Below the pieces are notes generated by a model. The model had not been told where the DNA came from. It made no database searches and saw only the letters and a list, made by a program, of their open reading frames with translations. A stretch of 64,000 bases of DNA, taken from NCBI RefSeq assembly GCF_002157145.1, contig NZ_CP021361.1, positions 2,907,001 through 2,971,000 of the forward strand. Direction: 5' to 3'. Every line of letters starts with the position of its first letter. Position 1 is the first letter of the stretch. Positions 48,342-58,277 of the stretch are shown in pieces. This stretch comes from Acidovorax carolinensis. GTDB taxonomy: Bacteria > Pseudomonadota > Gammaproteobacteria > Burkholderiales > Burkholderiaceae_C. The translations under genes were made by a program, and so were the position numbers.

Positions 48342-49514
48342 TCAGTTGTCGCGCGCTGCCTTGGCGTTGTCCGGGAAATCGCTGAACACGCCATCCACGC
48401 CCAGGTTGAAGAACAGCTTGTATTCGGCCTTGGGGTCACCCTTGAAGTCCGACGCCAGACGCTTGGCCTCGCTGCGGAAGGTGTAGGCATGCACAAACAA
48501 GCCTGCGGCGTGCGCGTCCTTGACCACGTTGGTGGGTGCCATCATCACGCGGTCACGGTCATCGATCTTGCCATCGCCGTTGAGGTCGTCGGCCTTGCCG
48601 TCGTTGTTGGCATCCACTTGTTTGGAGGAAATCAGATACGGCTTCCACGGGCCCACGCCGTCGGCATAGGTTTTCACCTCTTTCAGGCCTTCGGGGGTGA
48701 GCAGGCTGGCAAAGGTGCGCTTGTCATCGGCCACGGCAAAGTCGTACGGCTTGTCGTAGGGTGCCGTCAGGTCCATGCTGCCATCGGCGTTGATATCGTT
48801 GGCATCCACCAGTTGCACCAGGCGGATCTGCGTCTTGGTGCGCAGGTATTTGAGGTTGGACACCTCGAACGACTGCACGATCACGGGCGAGGCCTTGGTG
48901 GTGTAGCCGTACTTGGCGAGCGTGGCAAGCAGGCGGTCTTCGAGTTTGAGGCCCAGGTTGGCGTGGTAGGTGGGGTGCTTGGTTTCGGGGTACACGCCCA
49001 CGGTGCGGCCGGCTTTGGCGCCTTCGCTCTTGGCCAAATCCAGTACTTCATCGAGCGTGGGGATCTGGTACTTGCCGTTGTAGCTCTGGTCGCGGTCGGC
49101 CATGGGCTGAATGGCGCGCAGGGTCTTGATTTCGGTCAGCGTGAAATCCGACGCGAACCAGCCTTCTTCTTCCACGCCATCGACCACTTTCTTGGTCTTG
49201 CGGCTGGCAAATTCGGCCCGGGTGGACACGTCGGTGGTGCCGGTGATGTTGGGCTCGTGGCGGGCGATGAGCGCGCCGTCCTTCGTGGCCACCAGATCGG
49301 GCTCGATGAAATCGGCACCCAACTCGATCGCCTTCTTGTAGCCCTCGAGGGTGTGGTCTGGCAGGTAGCCTGACGCCCCGCGGTGCCCGATCACCAGCGG
49401 CCGATCACCCGCGAGCGTGGGGTAGCTCACACCATCGCTGCCACCGCACGCCACCAGCGCAGCGGCCACAGTCAGACCCAGAACCCCGGCTTTTGCCGCT
49501 TGTTGTTTGCGCAT
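48342..49514 (-). CDS. glpQ: glycerophosphodiester phosphodiesterase
   Basis: A 390-residue exported enzyme hydrolysing glycerophosphodiesters to glycerol 3-phosphate and an alcohol. A lipoprotein-type signal (AAALVACGG) is followed by the GDPD TIM barrel: [40 protein letters not shown] and [13 protein letters not shown]. An inserted [20 protein letters not shown] resembles an EF-hand-like or dockerin-type calcium loop. It ends [15 protein letters not shown]. It is divergent from gdhA. Confidence 0.92.
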   Translation of the reverse strand: MRKQQAAKAGVLGLTVAAALVACGGSDGVSYPTLAGDRPLVIGHRGASGYLPDHTLEGYKKAIELGADFIEPDLVATKDGALIARHEPNITGTTDVSTRAEFASRKTKKVVDGVEEEGWFASDFTLTEIKTLRAIQPMADRDQSYNGKYQIPTLDEVLDLAKSEGAKAGRTVGVYPETKHPTYHANLGLKLEDRLLATLAKYGYTTKASPVIVQSFEVSNLKYLRTKTQIRLVQLVDANDINADGSMDLTAPYDKPYDFAVADDKRTFASLLTPEGLKEVKTYADGVGPWKPYLISSKQVDANNDGKADDLNGDGKIDDRDRVMMAPTNVVKDAHAAGLFVHAYTFRSEAKRLASDFKGDPKAEYKLFFNLGVDGVFSDFPDNAKAARDN

Positions 49515-49748
49515 CTCGTCCGCCCCTGTAGTGTGAAGTTGAAGCGGCCCACTGTGGGGACAGACCATGTCAGGTGCATGACACGCGCACGCACCAAAAC
49601 CGAGCACCCGTGCGCACCAAAAACTGGCAGCGCCCACGAACAATGCCCCACCACCGTGCGCAGTTATGCATGAGCACATGTCTTTTTGACATAATCCGGG
49701 GCCGCAACGCCGCATTCATCGTTTTTTTGCACAGAAAGTCTCTTTTCC

Positions 49749-51092
49749 ATGAAGTACGAGTCCGTAGACAGCTTCCTCGCGCAGGTCGCACAGCGCAACC
49801 CTGGCCAACCTGAATTTCTGCAGGCTGTCACAGAAGTCATGGAAAGCCTGTGGCCCTTCATCGAAAAGCATCCCCGCTACGCCGAGCACGGCCTGCTGGA
49901 GCGCTTGGTTGAGCCGGAGCGCATCGTGATGTTCCGCGTGTCGTGGGTGGACGACCACGGCAGCGTGCAAGTCAACCGCGGCTACCGCATCCAGCACAGC
50001 ATGGCCATCGGCCCCTACAAGGGCGGCCTGCGCTTTCACCCCTCGGTGAACCTGTCGGTGCTCAAGTTCCTGGCATTCGAGCAGACCTTCAAGAACGCGC
50101 TGACCACGCTGCCCATGGGCGGCGGCAAGGGTGGCTCCGATTTCGACCCCAAGGGCAAGAGCCCCGGCGAAGTGATGCGTTTTTGCCAGGCCTTTGTGTC
50201 GGAACTGTTCCGCCATGTCGGCGCCGACACCGATGTGCCGGCCGGTGACATCGGCGTGGGTGGCCGCGAGGTGGGATACATGGCCGGCATGTACAAGAAG
50301 CTCAGCAACCGTGCCGACTGCGTGTTCACGGGCAAGGGCCTGTCGTTTGGCGGCTCGCTGATCCGCCCCGAGGCCACCGGCTACGGCACCGTTTACTTTG
50401 CGCAAGAGATGCTCAAGACCCGTGGCCAGTCGTTTGACGGCAAAACAGTGTCGGTGTCCGGATCGGGCAACGTGGCGCAGTACGCCGTGGAAAAGGCCAT
50501 GGCCCTGGGTGCCAAGGTGGTGTCGGTGTCCGACTCGAGCGGCACGGTGTACGACAAGGACGGTTTCACGCCCGAAAAGCTGGCCATCCTGATGGAAGTG
50601 AAGAACCACAAATACGGCCGCGTCAACGACTACGCCCAGCTGGTGGGCGCCGAGTTCCAGGCCGGCAAGACGCCATGGCACATCCCCGTGGACGTGGCCC
50701 TGCCCTGCGCCACGCAAAACGAGCTCAACGCTGCCGATGCCGCCACCCTGATCAAGAACGGCGTGCTGTGCGTGGCCGAAGGCGCCAACATGCCTTCCAC
50801 CATCGAAGCCGCCAAGGCGTTTGAAGCCGCTGGCGTGCTGTATGCACCGGGCAAGGCCTCGAATGCCGGTGGCGTGGCCACCTCGGGCCTGGAAATGAGC
50901 CAGAACGCGGCCCGCCTGTGCTGGCCCGCCGAAGAAGTGGACGCCCGCCTGCTGCAGATCATGCAAGGCATCCATGCCGCCTGCCTGAAGTACGGGCAAC
51001 GTGCCGACGGCACGGTCAGCTACATCGACGGCGCCAACATCGCCGGCTTTGTGAAGGTGGCCGACGCCATGCTGGCACAGGGCGTGGTGTAA
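49749..51092 (+). CDS. gdhA: NADP-specific glutamate dehydrogenase
   Basis: A 447-residue hexameric type enzyme that aminates 2-oxoglutarate with NADPH and ammonium. Motifs include GPYKGGLRFHPSVNLSVLKF, LPMGGGKGGSDFDPKGKSP, FTGKGLSFGGSLIRPEATGY and the dinucleotide fold VSVSGSGNVAQYA. The length fits the NADP class. The 234-bp upstream gap holds direct repeats of GCACCAAAA but no clear promoter. An intrinsic terminator follows. Confidence 0.95.
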   Translation: MKYESVDSFLAQVAQRNPGQPEFLQAVTEVMESLWPFIEKHPRYAEHGLLERLVEPERIVMFRVSWVDDHGSVQVNRGYRIQHSMAIGPYKGGLRFHPSVNLSVLKFLAFEQTFKNALTTLPMGGGKGGSDFDPKGKSPGEVMRFCQAFVSELFRHVGADTDVPAGDIGVGGREVGYMAGMYKKLSNRADCVFTGKGLSFGGSLIRPEATGYGTVYFAQEMLKTRGQSFDGKTVSVSGSGNVAQYAVEKAMALGAKVVSVSDSSGTVYDKDGFTPEKLAILMEVKNHKYGRVNDYAQLVGAEFQAGKTPWHIPVDVALPCATQNELNAADAATLIKNGVLCVAEGANMPSTIEAAKAFEAAGVLYAPGKASNAGGVATSGLEMSQNAARLCWPAEEVDARLLQIMQGIHAACLKYGQRADGTVSYIDGANIAGFVKVADAMLAQGVV

Positions 51093-51121
51093 GCCACCCA
51101 CGCGCATTCGCGCACCCAACC

Positions 51122-51146
51122 CAAGGGGCTTCGGCCCCTTTTTTAT
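51122..51146 (+). terminator. intrinsic terminator after gdhA
   Basis: AAGGGGC/GCCCCTT with a TTCG tetraloop, followed by TTTTTTATTG. Confidence 0.88.
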
Positions 51147-51212
51147 TGCTCGGGGGTGATGGCAGGCTATGCTCCCATTCGATACAAATTGCCACGAATC
51201 ACGGGACTCACA

Positions 51213-52346
51213 GTGGAAATATTCAGCTTTCTGAACGCCATGGTCGAAAAGGGCGGTTCCGACCTGTTCTTCAGCGTGGGTGCGCCCGTCAACCTCAAGA
51301 TTGAGGGCGTCACGCATCCGCTGAAAATGCCTGCGCTGCACCCCGGGCAGGTCAAGCAGCTGGCCTATTCGGTCATGAACGAAAAGCAGATCAGCGAGTT
51401 CGAGGCCAGGATGGAGATGAACCTCTCCATCTCGGCCGAAAACCTGGGGCGCTTTCGGGTGAATGTGTTTGTACAGCGTGGCGAAACCGGCATGGTGATT
51501 CGCTACATCAAGAACAAGATTCCGCCGCTGGCCGCGCTGGGCCTGCCGCCGATCCTTGAAAAACTCGTGCTGCGCAAGCGCGGGCTGGTGCTGGTAACCG
51601 GGGCCACGGGCTCGGGCAAGTCCACCACGCTGGCCTCGATGATCAACTACCGCAATGAAAACGTGACGGGGCACATTCTCACCATCGAGGACCCGCTGGA
51701 GTTTCTGCATGCCCACAAGCGCTCGGTGGTGAATCAGCGGGAAGTCGGCATCGACACTCTGTCGTACGAAGAGGCGCTCAAGAACGCGCTACGCGAAGCA
51801 CCCGATGTGATCATGATCGGCGAAATCCGCGACCGCAACACCATGAAACAGGCCATTGCCTATGCGGAAACCGGCCACCTGTGCCTGTCCACGCTGCACG
51901 CCAACAACGCCAACCAGGCGATGGAACGGGTCATCAATTTCTTCCCCGAAGACGCCCACCGCCAGCTGCTCATCGACCTGAGCCTGAACCTGGCCGGCGT
52001 GGTGTCGCAGCGGCTGATTCCGGGCCTGCACGAAAAGCTGGTGCCGGCGGTCGAAGTGATGCTCAACTCGCCCTACATCGCCGATTTGATCGCCAAGGGA
52101 GAGTTCTCGGGCATCAAGGAGACCATGGGGCGCAGCACCGAAATCGGCATGTGCGCCTTCGACCAGGCGTTGTACGCGCTCTACACGGACGGACGGATTT
52201 CGCTGGAGGAGGCGCTGCACAATGCCGATTCGCGCACCGATCTTGCGCTGCGCGTGCGCCTCTCGGCGGGCATCAGCACCGCAGATGCCGGGGATCTTTC
52301 CATCGACACATCGTCTCCCATGCAATCGGCATCCCGCCTCTCATGA
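51213..52346 (+). CDS. pilU: PilU-type type IV pilus retraction ATPase
   Basis: About 377 residues from a GTG (VEIFSFLNAMVEKGGSDLFF); an ATG at 51159 is also in frame, but its leader has no family similarity. Walker A GATGSGKSTT is near residue 130, with the Asp box TIEDPLEFLH, Walker B VIMIGEIRD and His box TGHLCLSTLHANN. LIAKGEFSGIKETMGRSTEIGMCAFDQALYAL is PilU-like rather than the AIRNLIRE form of PilT. PilU assists PilT in retraction, but no pilT is in the window. Its TGA overlaps the next gene's ATG. Confidence 0.85.
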   Translation: MEIFSFLNAMVEKGGSDLFFSVGAPVNLKIEGVTHPLKMPALHPGQVKQLAYSVMNEKQISEFEARMEMNLSISAENLGRFRVNVFVQRGETGMVIRYIKNKIPPLAALGLPPILEKLVLRKRGLVLVTGATGSGKSTTLASMINYRNENVTGHILTIEDPLEFLHAHKRSVVNQREVGIDTLSYEEALKNALREAPDVIMIGEIRDRNTMKQAIAYAETGHLCLSTLHANNANQAMERVINFFPEDAHRQLLIDLSLNLAGVVSQRLIPGLHEKLVPAVEVMLNSPYIADLIAKGEFSGIKETMGRSTEIGMCAFDQALYALYTDGRISLEEALHNADSRTDLALRVRLSAGISTADAGDLSIDTSSPMQSASRLS

Positions 52347-54772
52347 GTTACCCATCGCGCATGCAGCACTGGCCGTTTCCGCCGTTTTTCCGCGACGGCC
52401 GGCCCGCAGACGCGATCACGCAGGCCGAGGCCATTCTTTTCACCACCCATGGTGAAACGCGGCATGGTGTGCTGGAGCGGTTCGAGCCGGATGCGCAACG
52501 CGCCACCCTGGCCCTCAACAATGGGCAAGGCACTCTTGATCTGCACTTTTCCACCATCAAGAGCATCCAGCTGATGCCCCCAATTGCGCTGACGGCCGAC
52601 GAGGAGCTCACTGCAAGCTACCGGACGGCTGGTGGCCACGAGGTCAACACGGCATCGCGCCCCTTCACCGTTCATTTTGCGGATGGAGAGCACTTGCGCG
52701 GCGACACCAAGGGCTTTGTGAAGACCCGTCACGGCCTTTTCTTCTTTCTGATCACAGACTCCGGCCATTGCGTACGGATCTTCATCCCCGCCACGGCACT
52801 GCAGAGCTACCAGGTAGGCGGTCTGCTGGGCCAGCACCTGATCCGCTCCCAATTGGTCAGTGCGGCCACGGTGCAACAGGCGCTGACCGAACAGGAGCGA
52901 CGGCGCAACGAAGCACAACCGGGCACAGCGGCGGCAGCAGGCCCCATCCGGGATCCGCAGCAGCTCACCGAACAGGTCGCGAAAATCGGCAGCTTCGTGC
53001 CGATGCGGCTGGGCGATCTCCTGATCAACCAGGGCATGGTGAACGACAACCAAATGCGCGAAGCCCTGGGACTAATGAAGCGGAACAAGCGGCACCTGCT
53101 GGGCAACATTCTGGTCGAGATGGGAGTGTTGAGCCGAGCCCAGCTGACCGATGCGGTGGCCGAACAGTTCAGCATTCCCCAGGTGGCGCTCGACGGGTTT
53201 GTGATCCCGCCTGAGGTTCTGCGCCTGGTGCCCAAGGAATACGCGGTAGAGCACCAGGTGCTCCCCCTCCTGGTGAGTGACAAGAGCCTCGTGGTGGCCG
53301 TGGAGAGCCCGGTGGACGCAGACTACCTCGACGAACTGCGCTTTTCGGCACAAAAGCAGGTGGTCCCGGTCATTGCGAACCCTGAGGAGCTGTCCAAGCG
53401 CATCACGTTCGAGTATTCGAAGGTCGACATGGACGGCCCCGATCTGTCCATCGAAGAAGAGTTGCGACAACTTTCCCAGCGGCTCAGTGCCAATGACACG
53501 GCCCCCGGCCGTGGGGATCTGCAAAGGCAGGTGTCAGACAACGACAGTCTCGTGGTCCGCCTGGTCAACAAGACCATCTTGGACGCGCAGGCGCGCGGGG
53601 CCTCCGACATCCACATCGAAGCCTACCCCGAAGAACAGCCTACGCTGATCCGTTTGCGCGTGGACGGTGATCTGATGGAGTACATGCGCATACCGTTCGT
53701 GCTGCGTGCTGCCTTGCTGTCGCGCATCAAGATCATGGCCAACCTCGATATTTCCGAGCACCGCCTGCCGCAGGACGGAAAGATCGACTTTTCGCGCTTC
53801 GGCCACAGCAAGCTGGAATTGCGGGTGGCCGTGCTGCCCACCACCAACGGGCTGGAAGACATCATGATGCGCCTGCTGGCATCGTCCAAGCCCATTGCTC
53901 TGGACAAGCTGGGCATGGATGGACAGCTGGTCGAGCAGCTGCAAAAGATGGTGCATCGCAGCTACGGGCTCATTTTGGTGTGCGGCCCCACGGGCTCGGG
54001 CAAGACCACCACCCTGCACTCGCTCATGGCCGAGGTGAACCACCCGGACACCAAGATCTGGACAGCCGAGGACCCCATTGAAATCACGCACCAGGGACTG
54101 CGCCAGATCCAGATGCACCCGCGCATCGGGCTCACCTTTGCGGCCGCCATGCGGGCCTTTCTGCGGGCTGATCCGGATGTGATAATGGTGGGCGAAATGC
54201 GCGACAGCGAAACCGCGCATATCGCCATTGAAGCATCGCTCACCGGCCACATGGTGATGTCCACCCTGCACACCAACAGCGCCCCGGAAAGCGTGATCCG
54301 CATGCTGGACATGGGGCTCGATCCTTTCAATTTTGCCGACGCCCTGGTGGGCGTGCTGAGCCAGCGCCTGGCACGCCGCCTGTGCCCTGCCTGCAAACAG
54401 CCCTACACCCCCACATGCGAGGAGTTGAAGCAGCTGGCCCGCGACTATGCCTCAGGAACCCGACTCGATCCCGAGCGGGTGCTCGGCGACTGGCAACAAC
54501 GCTTCGTGCCCTCGGGCCAGTCGGACTGGGTGTTGTACAAGGCGCAGGGGTGCAGCCATTGCGACCACACCGGCTACAAGGGCCGCGTAGGCATTTACGA
54601 GCTGATGGCTGCATCGCCCGAGATCAAAAAGCTCATCCAGACACGCGCCCCCGTGGACCAGTTATTCGAGGCCGCCACTGCGCAGGGCATGTTGCGCCTG
54701 CTCCAGTATGGATTTCTCAAGGTGCTGGAGGGCGTGACCGACCAGCGCAGCGTTCGCGGCGCTTGCTCCTGA
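52343..54772 (+). CDS. GspE/PilB-like secretion ATPase with N-terminal MshEN-type repeats
   Basis: An 809-residue traffic ATPase. A unique N-terminal region of about 140 residues comes first. Three MshEN-like LG..L...G......ALxxQ-type motifs follow (QALTEQERR, MRLGDLLINQGMVNDNQMRE, LGNILVEMGVLSRAQLTDAV); this motif binds cyclic-di-GMP in MshE. The ATPase core has Walker A CGPTGSGKTTTL near residue 549, Walker B VIMVGEMRDSETAHIA and the tetra-Cys zinc site CPACKQPY...CSHCDHTG. It is coupled to pilU by ATGA and is probably an assembly motor for a pilus or secretion system. Confidence 0.87.
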   Translation: MSYPSRMQHWPFPPFFRDGRPADAITQAEAILFTTHGETRHGVLERFEPDAQRATLALNNGQGTLDLHFSTIKSIQLMPPIALTADEELTASYRTAGGHEVNTASRPFTVHFADGEHLRGDTKGFVKTRHGLFFFLITDSGHCVRIFIPATALQSYQVGGLLGQHLIRSQLVSAATVQQALTEQERRRNEAQPGTAAAAGPIRDPQQLTEQVAKIGSFVPMRLGDLLINQGMVNDNQMREALGLMKRNKRHLLGNILVEMGVLSRAQLTDAVAEQFSIPQVALDGFVIPPEVLRLVPKEYAVEHQVLPLLVSDKSLVVAVESPVDADYLDELRFSAQKQVVPVIANPEELSKRITFEYSKVDMDGPDLSIEEELRQLSQRLSANDTAPGRGDLQRQVSDNDSLVVRLVNKTILDAQARGASDIHIEAYPEEQPTLIRLRVDGDLMEYMRIPFVLRAALLSRIKIMANLDISEHRLPQDGKIDFSRFGHSKLELRVAVLPTTNGLEDIMMRLLASSKPIALDKLGMDGQLVEQLQKMVHRSYGLILVCGPTGSGKTTTLHSLMAEVNHPDTKIWTAEDPIEITHQGLRQIQMHPRIGLTFAAAMRAFLRADPDVIMVGEMRDSETAHIAIEASLTGHMVMSTLHTNSAPESVIRMLDMGLDPFNFADALVGVLSQRLARRLCPACKQPYTPTCEELKQLARDYASGTRLDPERVLGDWQQRFVPSGQSDWVLYKAQGCSHCDHTGYKGRVGIYELMAASPEIKKLIQTRAPVDQLFEAATAQGMLRLLQYGFLKVLEGVTDQRSVRGACS

Positions 54773-56010
54773 TGCCCATGTCTGCCACCTCCAACACCGC
54801 AGCGCCAACGGCTGCCCCCATCCACCCCGGCCTGGCCGTACTTGTGCTGGCGCTGCTGCTGGGCCTGCAGCCGGTCACCACCGACCTGTATCTGCCCGCG
54901 CTGCCAACCATCAAGGCGCAACTGCAGGCCAGCATGGCGCAATCGCAGCTCACACTCACGGCGTTGCTGCTGGCGTTTGGCTGCTCGCAACTGGTGTGGG
55001 GGCCGCTGTCGGACCGCTGGGGGCGCCGCCCCATCCTGCTGACAGGGCTGGTGGCCTACGTGCTGGCCGCGCTGGGCTGCGCGCTGGCGCAATCGATGGA
55101 AGCGCTGATCTTCTGGCGCACCGTGCAGGGCGCCGCCATGGGCGCCGGCGTGATGGGCGCGCGCGCCGTGGTGCGCGACCTGTATGCCCCGGTGGAAGGG
55201 GCGCACGCCATGTCGCGCGCCCTCACGGGCCTGGGCATCATTGCCTGCCTGAGCCCGCCGCTGGGCGGTCTGCTGGCGGGCCACCTGGGCTGGCGCGCCA
55301 CGATGGCAGCGCTGGGCTGTTTTGGCGGCTTGGCGCTGCTGCTGATCCTGCTGCGTTTTGAAGAAACCCTGGCCCGCCCCAACCCGCTGGCGCTGCACCC
55401 CACACACTTGCTGCGCACCTGGGTGCAGATCCTGCGCCACCCCACGTTTCTGGCTTTTTCGGCCACCACCACGTTCACCTATGCAGGCCTGTTCACCTAC
55501 CTGGCAGCCTCGTCGTTCACCTTCATCCAGGTGCTGGGCTGGAGCCCCACGGCCTATGGCCTGCTGCTGTCGTGCAACGCGGCGATGTACATCACCGGCA
55601 CGGTGCTTTGCCGACGCCTGCTGGTGCGCTGGGGGCTGCGCCGCAGCATGGCGCTGGCCGGACTGCTGAGCGCCACGGGCGGCACGCTGATGGGCGTGGC
55701 TGCCCTGGCAGGCGTGCAAAGCGGCTGGGCCTATGCCCTGCCCTTTCTGCTGTACCAGATCGCGCATGGCATCCACATGCCCTGCAGCCAGAGCGGCGCC
55801 GTGGGCCCCTTTCCAAAAGCCGCCGGCACAGCCGCCGCGCTGAACGGCTTTGTCATGATGCTGGTGGCGTTTGGCATGGGCCACTGGCTGGGCCAGCGCA
55901 TGGACGGCACGGTGCTGCCGCTTGCCCTGGGCGTGTGGTTCTGGAGCCTGTGCCTCGCGCTCGCCGCCTGGACGCTGGTGCAGCAATTCGGGGAGCCGGC
56001 CAAGGCATGA
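54772..56010 (+). CDS. Bcr/CflA-type multidrug MFS exporter
   Basis: A 412-residue protein with about 12 helices. [36 protein letters not shown] and [20 protein letters not shown] are hallmarks of the Bcr/CflA drug:H+ antiporters. The ATG overlaps the stop of the ATPase gene (TGATG), and its own stop overlaps miaA in ATGA, so these genes form one run. The substrates are unknown. Confidence 0.88.
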   Translation: MPMSATSNTAAPTAAPIHPGLAVLVLALLLGLQPVTTDLYLPALPTIKAQLQASMAQSQLTLTALLLAFGCSQLVWGPLSDRWGRRPILLTGLVAYVLAALGCALAQSMEALIFWRTVQGAAMGAGVMGARAVVRDLYAPVEGAHAMSRALTGLGIIACLSPPLGGLLAGHLGWRATMAALGCFGGLALLLILLRFEETLARPNPLALHPTHLLRTWVQILRHPTFLAFSATTTFTYAGLFTYLAASSFTFIQVLGWSPTAYGLLLSCNAAMYITGTVLCRRLLVRWGLRRSMALAGLLSATGGTLMGVAALAGVQSGWAYALPFLLYQIAHGIHMPCSQSGAVGPFPKAAGTAAALNGFVMMLVAFGMGHWLGQRMDGTVLPLALGVWFWSLCLALAAWTLVQQFGEPAKA

Positions 56011-57004
56011 ACACACCGCTGCCCACCATCGCCATCGCGGGGCCCACGGCCTCGGGCAAGACGGCCGGCGCCCTGGCATTGGCCGCCGTGCTGGCGCCGC
56101 GCCTGCCGGTCGAGATCATCAGCGTGGATTCGGCCCTGGTCTACCGGGGCATGGACATTGGCACCGCCAAGCCCACGCGCGCCGAGCTGGCCGCCGTGCC
56201 CCACCACCTGATCGACATCCGCGACCCGTTGCAGGCCTATAGCGCGGCCGAGTTCGTGCAGGACGCCCAGCGGCTCATCGGCGAGATCCGCGCGCGCGGC
56301 GCCCTGCCCCTGCTGGTGGGCGGCACCATGCTGTATTTCAAGGCCTTGTTCGATGGCATTGACGACATGCCCCCCGCCGACCCTGCCGTGCGCGCGCGGC
56401 TGGAGGCCCAGGCCGCGGAACAAGGCTGGCCTGCCCTGCACGCCGAACTGGCCCGCGTGGACCCCGCTACCGCCGCCCGCCTGGCGCCCGCCGACAGCCA
56501 GCGCATCCAGCGCGCGCTGGAGGTGTCGCATGTCTCCGGTCAGCCCATCTCGCACTTTCACACTACAAAAAAGAGAGCTACTAGCGCAGACCCCATAAGC
56601 GCTACGGCCATTTTTTCCCTTGAACCCGACCACCGCGCCTGGCTGCACGAGCGCATCGCCCTGCGCTTTGACGCCATGCTGGCGCAAGGCTTTGTAGACG
56701 AAGTGCGCCAGTTGCGCGCCCGCGGCGACCTGCACCCCGACCTGCCCTCCATGCGTTGCGTGGGCTACCGCCAGGCCTGGGAGGCACTGGACGCCCAGGC
56801 CGCTGCCGGCCCCGCATCGCCGCTCGACCTGGCCGGCCTGCGCGAGCGTGGCATTGCCGCCACCCGCCAGTTGGCCAAACGCCAGATCACCTGGCTGCGC
56901 AGCATGCCACAGCGCCACGCCATTGCCTGCGACCAGCCCGATGCCACCGGCCGCCTGGTGCAGGCCATGCTGCAGCGCCTGGAGCGCACGGAGCACGCCG
57001 CACC

Positions 57005-57008
<4 letters not shown>
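56007..57008 (+). CDS. miaA: tRNA dimethylallyltransferase
   Basis: A 333-residue enzyme adding dimethylallyl to A37 of tRNAs reading UNN codons. P-loop [32 protein letters not shown] (catalytic Asp), [16 protein letters not shown] and [10 protein letters not shown] match the family. The surface segment [20 protein letters not shown] is encoded by a dispersed repeat (56565–56624). It is coupled to the ABC ATPase gene by ATGA. Confidence 0.94.
56565..56624 (-). repeat. dispersed palindromic repeat, copy in miaA
   Basis: GAGAGCTACTAGCGC, then CCCCATAAGCGCTACGGCCA and TTTTTTCCCTTGAA: a family-1 copy, in frame in miaA. Confidence 0.7.
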
Positions 57009-57658
<650 letters not shown>

Positions 57659-57684
57659 GCAGCCCGCCAGCCGCCGCCCAGCGC

Positions 57685-58113
57685 TTATTCGATCGAAAGC
57701 CGCTGCGCGCTGCCGCCCTGCTTCTTGGGCAGCGTGAGCGTCAGCACGCCGTTGTCGTATTTGGCCTTGGCCTGGGCGGCATCCACATCCACAGGCAACT
57801 GAAAGCTGCGCGCCACCGAGCCGAAATAGCGCTCGGAGCGCAGCACCTTCTCGCCCTCGGTCTTCTGGTCATGCTGGCGCACCTCGGCGCGCAGGCTGAC
57901 CACATTGCCGTCGATCGAGACCTGAATGTCTTCCTTGGGCACGCCCGGCACCTCGGCCTGCACGGTGTAGCCGCCATCGGTTTCCTTCACGTCCACCTTG
58001 ATCTGCGTGGGCGATGGCACGCCTTCGCCATGCAGTGGGCGCACATAAAAGCCGGGGGCGATGTCCTTGAAGAAGTCATCGAACAAACTGCCACGGGTAA
58101 CCAGAGAATTCAT
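57685..58113 (-). CDS. small heat-shock protein Hsp20
   Basis: A 142-residue alpha-crystallin-domain chaperone: TQIKVDVKETDGGYTVQAEV, VPKEDIQVSIDGNVVSLRAE and the closing YDNGVLTLTLPKK with a C-terminal tail. It holds unfolded proteins without ATP. It lies on the opposite strand between the two halves of an ABC exporter. A sigma-32-like promoter is upstream at 58180–58207. Confidence 0.92.
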   Translation of the reverse strand: MNSLVTRGSLFDDFFKDIAPGFYVRPLHGEGVPSPTQIKVDVKETDGGYTVQAEVPGVPKEDIQVSIDGNVVSLRAEVRQHDQKTEGEKVLRSERYFGSVARSFQLPVDVDAAQAKAKYDNGVLTLTLPKKQGGSAQRLSIE

Positions 58114-58179
58114 GGTGAAGCTCCTGAACGTGAGGGTTGGACAACCGGGCCGGCAAGGAAGCGCTGGCCCCGTTCCCAA

Positions 58180-58207
58180 AATACGCGCTGCCTTGCCTTA
58201 TTTCAAG
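58180..58207 (-). promoter_or_regulatory. sigma-32-like heat-shock promoter of hsp20
   Basis: On the minus strand CTTGAAA is followed, after 13 nt, by CGCGTATT. This is close to the sigma-32 consensus CTTGAAA–N11–16–CCCCATNT at the -35 and weaker at the -10. The distance to the hsp20 ATG is about 65 nt. Confidence 0.5.
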
Positions 58208-58277
58208 AGCCAGACCGGCAGGGTTTGATCTGCATCAACAGCCTGCCTTGCCGACGCTGCGCCGTCACAATCGGGTC

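Noticed and set aside
49575..49640. GCACCAAAA direct repeats upstream of gdhA as an NtrC or other operator
   Set aside because: There are only two copies, with no dyad matching the NtrC consensus and no clear promoter to relate them to.
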